Assembly (NCBI RefSeq): GCF_918797505.1
Contig: NC_092797.1
Coordinates: 38,019,372 to 38,083,371, forward strand
Reading direction: 5' to 3'
Origin: Bemisia tabaci
Lineage: Eukaryota; Arthropoda; Insecta; Hemiptera; Aleyrodidae
DNA: 64,000 nucleotides
The translations under genes were made by a program, and so were the position numbers. The notes beneath the pieces were generated by a model. It made no database searches. It was not told the origin of the DNA and saw nothing but the letters and a program-made list of their open reading frames with translations. Positions 11,546 to 24,000 of this stretch are shown here, piece after piece (the first letter of the stretch is position 1; the number at the start of each line of letters is the position of its first letter).

Positions 11546-12193
11546 GTACTTGTTTCTATTTACGCACCACTTACGCTCTTTCTTCCTCTCCACAGCTCGT
11601 CTTGACTTTTTCATGCTAATTTCATCAGCGTTTCGAGTGTCGCGCAAATAAATAACGAGTTTTGACATTTCAATGGCGAAAGTGAAAAAAAAGAAAAAAA
11701 AAACGCGTATCTTGGATCGCCACGTTGCAGATTTTTGTTTATGTTTGGTTTTTTAAAAAAATAAAAGTAGCCCTCGATTCCTCCTGAAATTTACTGTGAA
11801 TTTTTTCACTCGTTAGAGCATTTGCAGGAAGGATTTTAGATTATATTTTGGTTAGTTTCAATGAAAAAACATAGGAAATAATCGGAGATTTTAAAACGTT
11901 GCAATCAGGATACGCATTTTTTACTTTAGCCATCAATTTGCGTCATAAACAATCCTACAGTGTGTTCTTGTGTCTGTATACAAGAGGACTAGGAAAAATT
12001 CATGGTTTTTGTGAATTTAACATGCGTGTGTATGTTTGTAGGTCCAGAGTTTGTTTCCTCAGTCGAAATTATCTCCCCTTTATATTGGCCTCTTTTGTAC
12101 ACCCATTTTTGGCATGATCAAAACCGTGGACACCTAAACCTGTTCCAATCTGAAAATTTGAATTCAGATTTTTGAAATGTATTGCATGAAACG

Positions 12194-12453
12194 CATAGGC
12201 AGATCCAGGGGGGCCCACGCCCCCCCCCCCCGTTTGCACGAAAAAAAGGAAGAAAAAAAGAAAAGGAAGAAATAAGGGGAACATAGCGAAGGAGAGGGCA
12301 ATACCCCGTAATTACTTTACATTTGGTAATTATTCATGACGAAATTGACTCAAACTGCATATTAGACACTTTAAAAATTCGAACATTTTCTGGGAAAGGC
12401 CCTCGGGCCTCCCTTACGCCTCCCCCCATTGTAGGTGTTTTGATCCGCCTATA
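12194..12453. mobile_element. MITE with ATAGGCAGATCCAGGGG / GATCCGCCTAT ends, copy 1
   Basis: The ends ATAGGCAGATCC and GGATCCGCCTAT-like are inverted. The interior shares blocks such as TGGTAATTATTCATGACGAA and AATTGACTCAAACTGC with the copy at 14347-14602, which lies in the opposite orientation. It contains a C12 run. Non-coding. Confidence 0.7.
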
Positions 12454-13592
12454 ATGAAACAAGAAAGAAAATGCTTGTTATGTGAACTGCTCATTTATTT
12501 CAAGGATCGGTGACGCTGAAGTTTGACATTGACGGTGATGCTTATGAAAATTTAATTAGGTTTATATTCGTTGATGAGACTTCACTCCCAACATTCTCAT
12601 TTTCGAGTTCAAAATACATTATTCAGTGACAGTTGAGAGTTCAACCTACACGACACTTGTCAGAGTATAACAGATTCGACTGCAAGTTCTATGGTGCGAT
12701 TAAACTTTTTATCCGGTGATACTGAAAGCAAATTTTTATTTAGCTTCTCTTTATGAAATCGGCATAGAAAATTTCCCGAAGAGAGAATGATGCCTTACAC
12801 ATTACACAAGCTCATTTAAGGTATTTTACAATTACATAATTGTTGTTCTTCTGTAAGGTTGTAATGTGTGTTGCTTGGTCATATGAAAGAATTGGTTACA
12901 TTCAATGTCATGTGGAAAGTTATTTATAATTCTTGGCAGTTCCAGTGGCAAATTTCTCACCTGAATGTAGTGTTTTCGTTAATAAACAAGAGTGAGTAAG
13001 TCGTCAATGACGGACATTTGTTTTTCCTTCTAAAAATTAAATGAAAATCATAGATTTCTAAAGTTGCATAAAGTGTATTGTGTTGTGTATTGTTGTTGTA
13101 AAGTGTATGTTTTCCAACTCTTCTCATCAATAAGTCATTTTTAAGATGAGTAGCATTTGTGATTCACACTTTGTAATATGTTTGTTTAAAGCAAGTGCTT
13201 TAGCTGTTGCAGCTAGTATTTGCACGTCACGTCGTCCAATAAAGTGATGCAATGACAGGGGAAAAAGAGAGAAAAGGTCTAACGATATGCCTCCAAACCT
13301 CTGCCATTACGATGATTTTATAAGTCAACATCTTGTCAGATCCTAAATATTGCATTCATGTTACCCTTAGTTCTTTAAAAGTTTGTAAAGTCTCCTTAAA
13401 TACTTTTCTCCATCCAAAAATTGTAAAAATACAATATCATTTTATTTTAGTTTTATCATCTGCAAGGAAGTAGATCAAAATAAATCAGCTGACATTCACA
13501 ATCTCCTTTTTAGAGACCTCTAATGAGAAAAAGATTCAGCAATGAATACCCGCAAAGCTTTCAATCAACTATGAAAAAGATTATACTGTAAA

Positions 13593-13716
13593 TCGTCGTT
13601 CCTTTGACGTAAGGGCGTATCTCTATTTCAACGTGAGCCCTGAATTCCGTTTAACTGTATGCTTTCCGGAGCTCATGTTGAAATCGAGATACGCCCTTAT
13701 GTCAGAGGAGCGACGA
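13593..13716. mobile_element. MITE (TCGTCG...TGACGTAAGGGCGTA), copy 1
   Basis: A 124-bp inverted repeat: TCGTCGTTCCTTTGACGTAA then GGGCGTATCTC, inverted as GAGATACGCCC then TTATGTCAGAGGAGCGACGA. Relatives with the same ends and variable centres are at 18775, 22292, 26604 and 42543. Confidence 0.82.
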
Positions 13717-14104
13717 AATGCGAGCTGACCGACGTTGATTGCTGCTTCTATTATCCGATCAACCTGATCCGAGTAGAATGAAATTTTTCGAGGAATGGGG
13801 TGAAGAGTGATTTTGTGACTCAGGGTTTAAGCATGGTCTTAAAATCATCAAACCTGACCATAGAATTTTATCAAATATTGAGGTTTATTGAACCATTAGT
13901 GGCAACGTTGGGTCCATTCCCGGGGGATGGAAGGCATCAACGTGGCTCTGAGTAAAATATTTTTGTGAGGCTCCCAATAAAATTAAGTAGACTAGATAGG
14001 TCATCGGCTTTCACCGATAGGGGTAGTGTGCTTACTTTTGTCAGTAAGTTTGATTTGTTGAAATTGCTTTAAATGACAAAAGAACGAGTGGGAATGGAAG
14101 ACTA

Positions 14105-14331
14105 CACTGGAAAAAAAACACATTGGATCTAGAGTCCAGACTCCTGAAAACATTGACAAGAAAAAGGACTCTTGATTCAAGCAAATTTAAGCTTAAATCA
14201 AAAGGAGATCCGCTCAAATTAAGAGGCTTGGTTCTTGATTTAAGCTTAGATCTGATTGAATCAAGAGTATTTTTTCTTGTCGATGTTTCAAGAGTCTGGA
14301 CTCTAGATCCAATGTGTTTTTTTTTCCAGTG
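14105..14331. mobile_element. Palindromic CACTGG MITE, copy 2
   Basis: 227 bp, from CACTGGAAAAAAAACACA to TTTTTTTTTCCAGTG, with the same GGATCTAGAGTCCAGACTC arms as 10702-10926. The flanks show no obvious target duplication. Confidence 0.92.
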
Positions 14332-14346
14332 CAGGGATCATCATCC

Positions 14347-14602
14347 ATAGGCGGTCCCAAACACTTTAAACGTAAGGAGCGGAAGGTGGATCTGGGGGAT
14401 TAATACCAAAATTTTTTCGAATTTCAAAGCATCTAATAAGCGGTTCGAGTCAATTTTGTCATGAATAATTACCACATTTGAGCGTTTTCCCTTTTCACTC
14501 CTCAGCTCCCTCTTTCTTTCCTTCTATATCTTTCCTTTCTTTTTGGGCAGTTAGGGGGGGGGGCGGCGCCCCTTACTCCCCCCTCCCCTTGGATCCGCTT
14601 AT
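14347..14602. mobile_element. MITE with ATAGGCGG / GGATCCGCTTAT ends, copy 2
   Basis: Inverted-orientation relative of 12194-12453. It contains the reverse complement of the TTCATGACGAAATTGACTC block and a G-rich tract (GGGGGGGGGCGGCGCC) where copy 1 has a C-rich one. Non-coding. Confidence 0.7.
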
Positions 14603-16740
14603 GTCATCCTCATCATCATTATAATCATCATCATGATTATTTTATATTGTTGTTCAATAATTTTAAGGTTATTTGGAAACGATAGATGAACATTTTACAA
14701 GCACCTGAGAGATCATCAGGTTTTTTATTTATGGCAGTTAGGAATATCCATTCTGCGGAAAACTACAAATAGTGATTGTCACTCCTTCTATCAGAGGAGA
14801 TAAAAAATTTTCATCAAGAGGAGGGCGTATGTTTGTCTTTAAAGTTGCTCAATCTCAAAGTAGATACTCATTGTAAGTATTACACTTAGGGATTGCAGCA
14901 CATTGTGTGAGTGAAAAACTGTGAAAACACTTACCTAAATAATGAATGGCATCCCATGGGCGCGGCTCTTGAGAAGCGAGGATAGGCCTGGCTTCTTTTA
15001 GGTTTTGAATCAGTGACAATCTGCATAACATTAATTTACCCTAAAGCCGGTTCCTTGGTCAAGACTTTCTAATTAAGAATTTCCTGAAGTTCCTCGATAA
15101 TAAATAGTTTTGCTAATGCTTCAGGAAAAAGGAAAATGTATGAGATATTTTTCGAGGATTGTTGATGAGGTAGCATTTCAACTTTGCACATGTCAAATTT
15201 TTGCATAAAAGTAGCTTTAAAATGTACTTAAGAGAGTTAAACCTTCCGAAAATGTCCCGGAGGCCAACTTTTTGCACTAAGAGAACCTGTATCCGCATTT
15301 AAAATAAGGAAGCCGCGTCCTCAGAAAGTTGCTCTTATTACACCTTACCTTTTGTATTTTGTTATTTATTAGATTGCATTTGTGTCTCGCAGTGAGAGAA
15401 GGGCACAACCTTAATCCTTTTCCCTTAAAATATCAAAAGAAGTGTATTAGTACACTGTTCGTGCATTTTGTGTGAAACATGAATGTGCCTTGGTCATGAG
15501 GATCAAACATCTGAAATCCGGCTATTCTGCCTAAAAATTTGGCAGTTCGCCATAAGGCGTAAAAGAAAGTCGAGAAAAATGGACGCATCTTCAGGCACTT
15601 GTTCCATTTTACATTCATTAAAAAAATTGTTTTTCTGCTGCTTATCATCACGTTGGCCACAGTTGCGACCCAAGATTTCCTCCACCTTGTTATCATCAAT
15701 GATGCAAGGACAACCAGTTTAAATTTCTCTTCATCATCATGTAATGGGATGGACGAGGTTTTTACAATAATTTGCTATGCACTGCTGCAACCGATAATTT
15801 TATCAACGTTTATCTCAAAAACTTAAAATCCTCGTTATTTTTGAATGGAAAACCATCGATGTTAAAAACGATTTAATTCAAATTTTGTTCATTTAAATGA
15901 GAATTAGCCACGGAGATACGATCCTTGAATATACGCAATTGTGATTAATTGCGACTCGAGTATTTAATGTTTCTAGAGCCTAGGATTAAAAATATAAGAT
16001 CTCATCGCTACTTGAATAGATAAGAAATGATACTGGAGTCGGTCAAATTTGCAAAAAACCTGCAAATCGAATGAAATCGAATTTTCGAGAACTTACAGCC
16101 AACAACTTAGATCTCACGTCAGTTGTCGCAGTCACCGTGGTACGGTAATTTTAAGTGTTTTATTTTTTTGTCAAAGTCGTTTGAAAGGTGTGCAATTTTG
16201 CTCTGTTACATGACAATAACATCAAGGATTGCCGCTCTGTGCGTCAATGTTCTGCCGTCGGTATATATGTTGCGTAGGAGTAAAGTCCTAGTTTTCATTG
16301 TATTTTTCTGTAGCATCGATCGAATCTGCCACTTCATCTCCGTTTGACGCACTCGATCTTCACTCAGAAGTGCATACAACTTGACAAACATCAACAAATA
16401 CTCAATGGCACTTTTTTTGAAAGAGATTTCAAGTGTCTGCGCGCGAGCCATGCAGCTAGATTCAGATAAATCTTGTTATAGGCATGGCGCCATTGGGCTC
16501 GTATTCGAATAAACGCTGTCATAATAGCACACGCCTGGCATAATATGCCATTTCAATAAAATGCTTGTATTATGACTATAAGCGCATATAAAGTACGCAA
16601 AGACTCGTTATCGACAAAAAAGGGCTCTGATATATTTTATGTATCATTATAATAAATATTATATAAGGTATATATACCCATTTTCAAAATTCTCTGTAAA
16701 AACGTTAATAGCCTGTGACGCTGAATGTCTTATAATATAT

Positions 16741-16766
16741 TAACTAACTAACTAACTAACTAACTA
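16741..16766. repeat. (TAAC)n microsatellite
   Basis: Six tandem TAAC units in an AT-rich setting. Confidence 0.95.
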
Positions 16767-16850
16767 TATTTATACCTACATAATATTATATAAGTATATT
16801 TATATTTATATAATATTTAGTACACATTTTTTATAATTGGACTACGCTTT

Positions 16851-17193
16851 GCAATACGGAACTAACATCTCTGGCTCATCCATAAGAGAATCTATCTGCA
16901 CAAAGAAACACACGATACAAACGTTGTTTCCAAAGTGAGTCTGAAGTCATAGTTCCTTGTTGCACAATGTAGGTCATGTTTAAGTGCTCCGCCTGAAAAG
17001 ATATCCAAAATTAGATATTTTGGTGCAACGAATTACTGAGCTTATAGGACGATAAATGGACACAATTTGGCATTTAGGAACTATTTCTGGCTCAGTTAGA
17101 AAACAACGTATGTGCTATCTGTTTCTTATGCACATACGTGTTTTTACGGATGAGCCAGATATTACAGTTCCTAATTGCAAAATGTAGTGCCAA
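16851..17193. repeat. Two adjacent inverted repeats of one family
   Basis: 16851-16975 (TTTGCAATACGGAACTAAC, CTGGCTCATCC ... TAGTTCCTTGTTGCACAATG) and 17050-17193 (GGCATTTAGGAACTATTTCT ... AGTTCCTAATTGCAAAATG) share ends and a GAGCCAGA block. The second has a hairpin core TATGTGC...GCACATA. Related fragments are near 28645 and 48070. Confidence 0.65.
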
Positions 17194-17447
17194 ATAGTTC
17201 ATTGAAATTACACTCCGCACGAATTTAATGTTGTAGAATTTGCAGGATCATTTTCCTCTCTTTCTCCAGCAAGCAGCAGAATTCAATCATGGAAATCCTG
17301 GTAGGGTTGCTTCAACAAAACTGAATCCACACGATGATTTTGACTTTTAGCATTCTCGTCGATGAAAGCATTCTCTATTCTTGTAAAATTTAGTCTCTGA
17401 GATGACCATGCTATCTGTCTAACTCTTGTTTTTCTGTGCTCAGCGCC

Positions 17448-17510
17448 ATGCGGATCAATTTAAAAGGCACGGGCGCTCCCATCCAGGAGGACGTGGATAA
17501 TAACTCAAAG
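17448..17510 (+). CDS. SNTG1: Gamma-syntrophin coding exon 1 (aa 1-21)
   Basis: The acceptor TTTCTGTGCTCAG ends at 17443. The transcript then has CGCC before ATG at 17448, and the exon ends AAG|GTGAGT at 17510. It encodes a short acidic, lineage-variable N-terminus ([20 protein letters not shown]). The ATG was chosen because it is the only one before the conserved part and exon 2 is in phase 0 with it. An alternative upstream start in another exon cannot be excluded. Confidence 0.8.
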
Positions 17511-18048
17511 GTGAGTTTCCTGTACCTAAATAGCTTGTAGCTTCCCACAATGCTAGGACAGTTTCATCACGGGCAGTGGCAAGCCCAAGACAGCTTCTTA
17601 AAGGGGCTATTTGGAAATATCAAGAAAGAGGGTTCGAGATATGGTTTGCTTCCCTCAGAATTTTTTTTTAGAAAGAATCGCTCCCGGATTGAATTTTAAA
17701 TAAATTGACAAAATCTCGGTCACTTGAACTACGTTTTGGTTCTCTTGACTTAAAAATTTGGTCATCTGACTAGGATTTTTATAAAACTGTTTCATAAAAG
17801 CGTTCCTCATGAATCAAAGTTTTTTCTGCGTTTGGGGAACGACGACAGTTTCCATACCGATGATGAATCTGCAGAAATGCGTATCTTGGTTTGTGGCAAT
17901 GCAAAATTCCCGTATTACTTCCTTTTCTACATCGAAAGCTAACAAACGTTATTTCTTGAAAACTCTTGATGACCCGGTGATTTTTCTCTTCCACTTGATA
18001 CTTAAATCTTCTGTGAATATTTCAAGCAATAACATTGGTTCGGTCTTC

Positions 18049-18089
<41 letters not shown>

Positions 18090-21000
18090 AAAAAAATAGG
18101 ATCGTAGATTTCGAAACACGCAACTGAGGTCGTACGCATTTTTGCACATTCACCGTCAAAATGTCCTACCCTGCTGGCAACGGCTCGGCGTCAATGTCCT
18201 TGCTTGCAGCGAAGCGAACCCTCACTGGAAAAAAAACACATCGGATCTAGAGTCTAGACTCTTGAAAACATTGACAAGAAAAAATACTCTTGATTCAATC
18301 AGATTTAAGCTTAAATCAAAAGAAAATCCGCTCAAATTAAGAGGCTTGGTTCTTAATTTAAGCAAAAATCCGATAGAATCATGAGTATTTTTTCTTGTCG
18401 ATGTTTTTAAGAGTCTGGACTCTAGATTCAATGTGTTTTTTTTCCCAGTGCGGCGTCAGTGTCCTTGCTTGCGGCGAACCCTCACTGGAAAAAAAACACA
18501 TCGGATCTCGTGTCTAGACTCTTGAAAACATTGACAAGAAAAAATGCTCTTGATTCAATCAGATTTAAGCTTAAATCAAAAGGAAATCCGCTCAAATCAA
18601 GAGGCTTGGTTCTTAATTTAAGCAAAAATCCGATAGAATCAAGAGTATTTTTTCTTGTCGATGTTTTTAAGAGTCTGGACTCTAGATACAATGTGTTTTT
18701 TTTCCAGTGCGGCGTCAATGTCCTTGCTTGCGGCGAACCCTGGATCCGCAACCCTAGATTTTCTATGCGTAGAGGCCGTCACCTCTGACCTAACGTCATA
18801 TCTCAATTTCTACGTGATCCCTATTTTACATATGAATCCATGCTTTCTGCGGCTCATGTAAAAATCGAGATACGCCCTTACGTCAGAGACGCGACGTCGG
18901 TGCCGATGGGTGCCACTTCGGAGGGTGGCACGGGGACGTGACGGCGCCTGACGTTGGCCCGGATCCCCGAGGCGCCGGCGGGGACGCGGGACGCTGCGAA
19001 AGCATTAAACGCACCGGCAACTGACGTCTAACGTAATAACGGAGTATCCCATTCATGGGAAAGCATCCCGCCGATAATGAACCCATAATCCAATTAACCA
19101 CTTAGCGAGCTCCCGTCCCTGCGCCAGTCTAAATTCAAAGCCCGCTCCTCCGAGGAGGGATTAAGCTTGCTCGCGATACACAATGCGACAAGAGGTGTAT
19201 CCAGTTTGAATTTCAGACCGTGATGGACGCCAGCCGTTCCCTCGAAAACGGGGATTTATCGCTCGTCAGGCAGTCAAGAAGTTAGATTATTAGATTAGCT
19301 ACCCCGGAGGTTGTCTTGTATTTAAATCGAATAATTTGTATTCCGCACACAGGAAATGTATGTGTTTGTTATCAAGAAAGTGAGAGGAAACAGGATTATT
19401 TAATTGTGACAGGAGACATTTGAATTTGTACAGGAGGCTCAACATGTAAAATGTCAGTGAGAGGGGGGAGGGGTGGAAAGGAAGGAACTTCGGTGACATA
19501 CAGACTGAACTTCATTTAAAATCGATCACATCAGAGGTTTTTAGTACGGGTGACTGGAGTTTTCAGTCACAGGAATCGCTGTGCGGAAAATAATAATAAA
19601 GGTATTTACTAAGAAAATTTAAATCTTAGTGAGGTGAGCAAATATTTTAGACACCTAAGCCGAGGTTTGTTCTTATATCATCTCGACGGAAAACATTAAA
19701 ACTGTATATGCGAGTTAGCCGAGCAGAGACGGACTGGCTCCTCGAGGGGGCTCGGAAAATCGCTAACAAACCAGCCCATCGCGGTGGTGCGGTGGATACC
19801 CTTATGCCCCCTCCCCCCATAATTTTTCGATATTAGCCATAGGTATACTTAGGTCATTTTGCAAAAATTGCCGAAGTTAGGTAAGATTGCCAGAGTTCAT
19901 TTTTGTGTGAATGTGATTTTGTGTGCGAGAATACCTTTCCGGAAGTTTTACCACATTTGTGATGCAAAAAGGTGACCACTTCCTCTCCCTAGAACTTAGC
20001 TAAGTACGGTTTTTTTACGGACGATAGGATGTAACAGCATCCAACTTGAAACATTTCCACTTGTAAATTATATTTATACTGGAAAACAAACAGGAATGCG
20101 AAATCTCTACAATCCTGTGATTCTAGGACTGCAAGCTTGCGGTGTGCACTGTTCGGAAATGGTGTACACCGAGGCAGGCTCCACACCAAAAAATAAGACT
20201 TTTCAACGACTTGAGAGCACACCGTGGTATACGCGCAATGCATGAAGTATTCTGCAGACTTGTAAGGCGCTACTATGCGCTGCGCTGTACGCGCAATGCA
20301 TGAAGTATCCTTCGGTCTTGTAAGGCGCCACAGTGTGTTCCGCGCTGTGCGCGCTAGCCTCGCGCCGGCCTTACTGTGTTTGACGCGGTTATACTGAATT
20401 ATATTATAAACTAAATTATAATACGCGATTATATTGACTGCGAAGCTATTTCTCTATGCCGAGGGCTTTTTTTTCAACCATGCAACGCAGCCCAAATCCT
20501 GGCAATTGCTTTATGGTATCAGAGGGCCACTTCGCGGCCAGAAATATAAAAAAAAACCCGTGATTATTTCTAAAAAATTTAAGACAGCGGGTATATCTTA
20601 AGATTACTACCTGCAAAAAGTCGATAGTACGGAGATCAGTACAGTTAATTTCTGTAAGCCCCATAACAGAAAATAAAAAAAGGTAAAAAAATCGTAAATG
20701 TGCAAAGGGTCATTCAAGATCTTTATTTCTGCCAGATCTTACGATTAAGTGCAAAATTTGTTTTACTAAAAAAAAGGTTGTGAAAACAAAATAAAATCAC
20801 GTGAAATATAGGGGCATAAACGGGGAAAAATGATTGGGGGTCGGATGTTGAGATGGTGATGTGAAATAGTTTTAGTATATTGCGGATTGTATGCTGCATT
20901 TTGAAAGGGCACTGTTTGTGCATTGCGGGTCGCATGAATCAGGATGGAAAAAGGGGGGTGGGTCTAATGAATGACAGGAAACGCTGCGGAGAAAATCACG

Positions 21001-24000
21001 ACAATTGGTCTATGTTCAAGATGAATAGAGTGAGGTTTCGGGTGGAGTTCTGAGGTGTGAGACGTATTGTCTATGCAAAAGAAGAGCATCCCTCAATCAG
21101 ATGCAACATCCTCAAATATTCATGGACCTAGCGGTGGGGGGCCTTCCATGCCCAGCTCGTCGGCTGAAACGCTGAAAGCTTTATGAGATTGGGCATCAGG
21201 GCTGGTTTCCATTGCGAGGTCAAGTGGCCAATTTTGGCTCGTGGATCAGATCGAAGATCTGGGGCGAATTGCCTTTCATGGATAAAGTCACGCTGTGTAG
21301 AGTTTAGCCCTCTTCGCCCTGCAAACCTCGTCACGAAGCTCTGTGATTCTTTGTGAAAAATTACATCAATCCTAGCTGGAGCCCTTCATTGCGTAAAAAA
21401 TTGAATGTCTCAACAACATTTTTACGAAATATATAATATTTTTTAAAAATTCGGCAATTGCTCCAATTTTTGCGTCACTTAAGGTAATGTTCGCCCCTCT
21501 TCTTTTCTTTCGTCTTCCTTTACTTATCAAATAGAGCAATTTTCGCAATTTTGTGACATTAATTCCTTCCATTCATACATATGTGTCAAACAATCAATTC
21601 CAGATATTCTAGGCTGTCTCACCTATAATCGAAAATATTAATATTCAAATCGAGGGAAAAAAGTATTTGTAGTGCCAAATTTCGGAACTTTTAAGATTTT
21701 CCTGAGTATTTCCCGGAACTTTTGTAATTTCGAAATGTTCCGGATCTTTTGAATTTTCCGGTACTTTCTCGTAATTTTTGGAAAAATATAAAAAGAATCC
21801 CGGAACTTTCGACGATCATGGAGAGGGAGAAACCGGAACAAAAAAGTTCCGGATCCCGGAACTTTTGTCGGACATGGAATAGGAACACCAAGTTAAATAA
21901 ATGCAACATGGAATTGAAAGAACCTAACTGAATTCTCCTCTTCCAGGTCCGGAGCGGCATGGTGAAAGTAAGCGACGGGAAGAGCAAACCCGTTCCCATG
22001 AGGCTCCAACTGTCGACCGAGTGTTTGAAGCTGCAGAAAGAGGAGCTAGTTCCGGTAAATCGCAACGTGAATCAAAAAGCGTCTCCAACCGATTCACGGG
22101 TAATTAATCCGCTTAAGACCCCTCCCCCCTCTCGCCCCTTTCTCCGGTTTTTTGCCCCGGAGACTCTCAATTTTAAATACTTTATTCCTGTTTCAAGCAG
22201 CAAATCCTCTTTGCGTTTCCTCGCCGTTGCGGTTTCGGAGCTTCGTGCGTTCGCAAGACACCAGCCAGGGCTCCGCGCTCCCATTTCCTCACTCGGCTCG
22301 TAAAAGGGCGTAACTGCACATTGAGGCGAGCCTGGGAAAGTGTGGAATAGTATGAGCGATTTAATGTATCCTGAAGGAGAAGTTACGCCCTTTTGTCTAC
22401 CGAGGGACGATTTATATAAGTTAAGTTTTTCCCTTTCCTAGGAAGTCGACGGCTGCGACCCCCTGCACCGCGTGCAACGTGCATTTTATTTATTCGTCTA
22501 TTAGGAGCTTTTGTGCGAGCGCTGGGGTAGGCATTCGCGGCGCACAGCGAGTCAAAAGGAGATACGGAAAAAACAACTCACCGCTGAGCCCTAACTTTTT
22601 GAGTAAAATAGCGCCACCTGAAGGCAGCAAGGCTAAGCCCCACTGAACCCTGAAGATTTAGGGCTCAGCACTACTGCTTTTGGTGGGCGCTTTTTTACCT
22701 AAAATATTAGGCCTCAGCGCTAAGTTGTTTTTTCCGTGGAGGTTGGACATGAATTCTTTTAATAAAACGCTGAATTTTGATGTTTGTTACGTCAAATTTT
22801 TTATTTTAAGGGGCGCAAAAGAAAATCTTACGAGCGAACCAATGTAATCACTTTTAAGGTGGATCTTGAACTTTTGCGCAAGTCATACTAGGTACGATCG
22901 ATTTTTTTCAAATTTTAACTTTTTTGGTGGATTGTTTTAAGAAAATCGAAATTTCAGCCCATAGATTCATCATTAAGAAATTTTCATGCCGAAAATCATC
23001 CTCCAAAATCTTAAAAGAAAGTCAGAAGCACTGTTTACATTTTGCAACTGATTTCGATGTATCGATATCGATGGTATTTTTTTTTAACAGTACTTTAGAT
23101 TTTATATTAATATTGAAGATGATTCTCCTCACGAGCATTCCTCAATAATTTTTCCACAGACTGAAATTTCGATTTTCCCAAACTAATTTACCTAAAAATT
23201 AAAATTTGAAATACATCGATCGTGCTCAGAATGCATTGTACAACAGCTGAAAGTCCATCTTAAAGCATCAAAATTTTGTTTTGACGGAGTCTTTTTTAAG
23301 TTTTTAAGTTTTCACATTTTTTCCGACCTCCTCTAATCGGCTTGTTCCATCGTGCGGCGCTCGTAAGAATTAAGGCGGAGGGCGCCGCCCGTGCAAGAAT
23401 TTAAAATCTAAGAAGCGATTTGTTTACCTGGCTTCCACGTACTTTGTTAGCATGCATTATGTTAAGTGAAGCTCGCCTCTCAGGAGCCATGAGAAGAAAA
23501 GTGATGTCAAAGGAGAGCCACTTTCACAAAAAAGCTATGCATGTTTTAAAAAGTTAAAAGCTTTTCATAACCCCGAGGAATATCAATCTTCATAAATGGC
23601 GACGCGTGGAGCGAGGGTGGAGTTATTGATTTACTCCAGGTTTTCAGCTCAAAACAGCGAGCGATCATTCATGATAGAATTAACAGTCACGTATTCCAAT
23701 CGAATTAGTAAGCGCACGAATGGAAAAGGGTAATATAAATAAGTAAATACATTTTATTGCCAAATTTTGCTGGCTAAGCTGTATACAACATGATTATAGA
23801 TTAAAACACCGAGCTACACTAGAAAAAAACACATTTGATCTAGAGTCCAGACTCTTAGTCTCAGTACTCTTGATTCAATCAGAATCTAGCTTAAATCAAG
23901 AACCAAGCCTCTTGATTTGAAGCGGATATCCGATTGAATCAAGAGTATTTTTTCTTGTCAATGTTTTCAAGAGTCTGGACTCTAGATCCAATGTGTTTTT

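Larger units (their letters stand above)
11546..17443. other. Non-coding interval, possible first (5' UTR) intron
   Basis: No coding exon recognised. It contains the MITEs at 12194, 13593, 14105, 14347 and 16851 and a TAAC microsatellite. The stretches 12454-13592, 14603-16740 and 17194-17440 are AT-rich with nothing I can identify. If the donor at 11545 is used, this is an intron of 5.9 kb. Confidence 0.4.
18187..18741. repeat. Tandem duplication of a CACTGG MITE with its flank
   Basis: Two MITE copies (18223-18450 and 18483-18709) are separated and flanked by three copies of the same host segment (GGCGTCAATGTCCTTGCTTG then CGGCGAACCCT) at about 18187, 18453 and 18712. The period is about 260 bp. 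The shared flank shows a segmental duplication after insertion rather than two independent insertions. The two MITEs differ at a handful of positions, so the event is fairly recent. Confidence 0.92.
17511..21946 (+). other. Intron 1 of the syntrophin gene (4.4 kb)
   Basis: GTGAGT donor, CTTCCAG acceptor. It contains a long poly(A) tract (18052-18096), a tandemly duplicated MITE (18187-18741), another MITE (18775-18896), a GC-rich block (18897-19170), a small tandem duplication (20230-20345) and a run of GGAACTTTT motifs (21663-21880). The rest (19171-20229, 20346-21662) shows nothing I recognise. Confidence 0.85.

Noticed and set aside
21691..22303. Frames of 114-124 residues on both strands around exon 2
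   Set aside because: The + strand frame is exon 2 read past its donor into the intron; the - strand frame crosses the GGAACTTTT motif cluster and has no family features.
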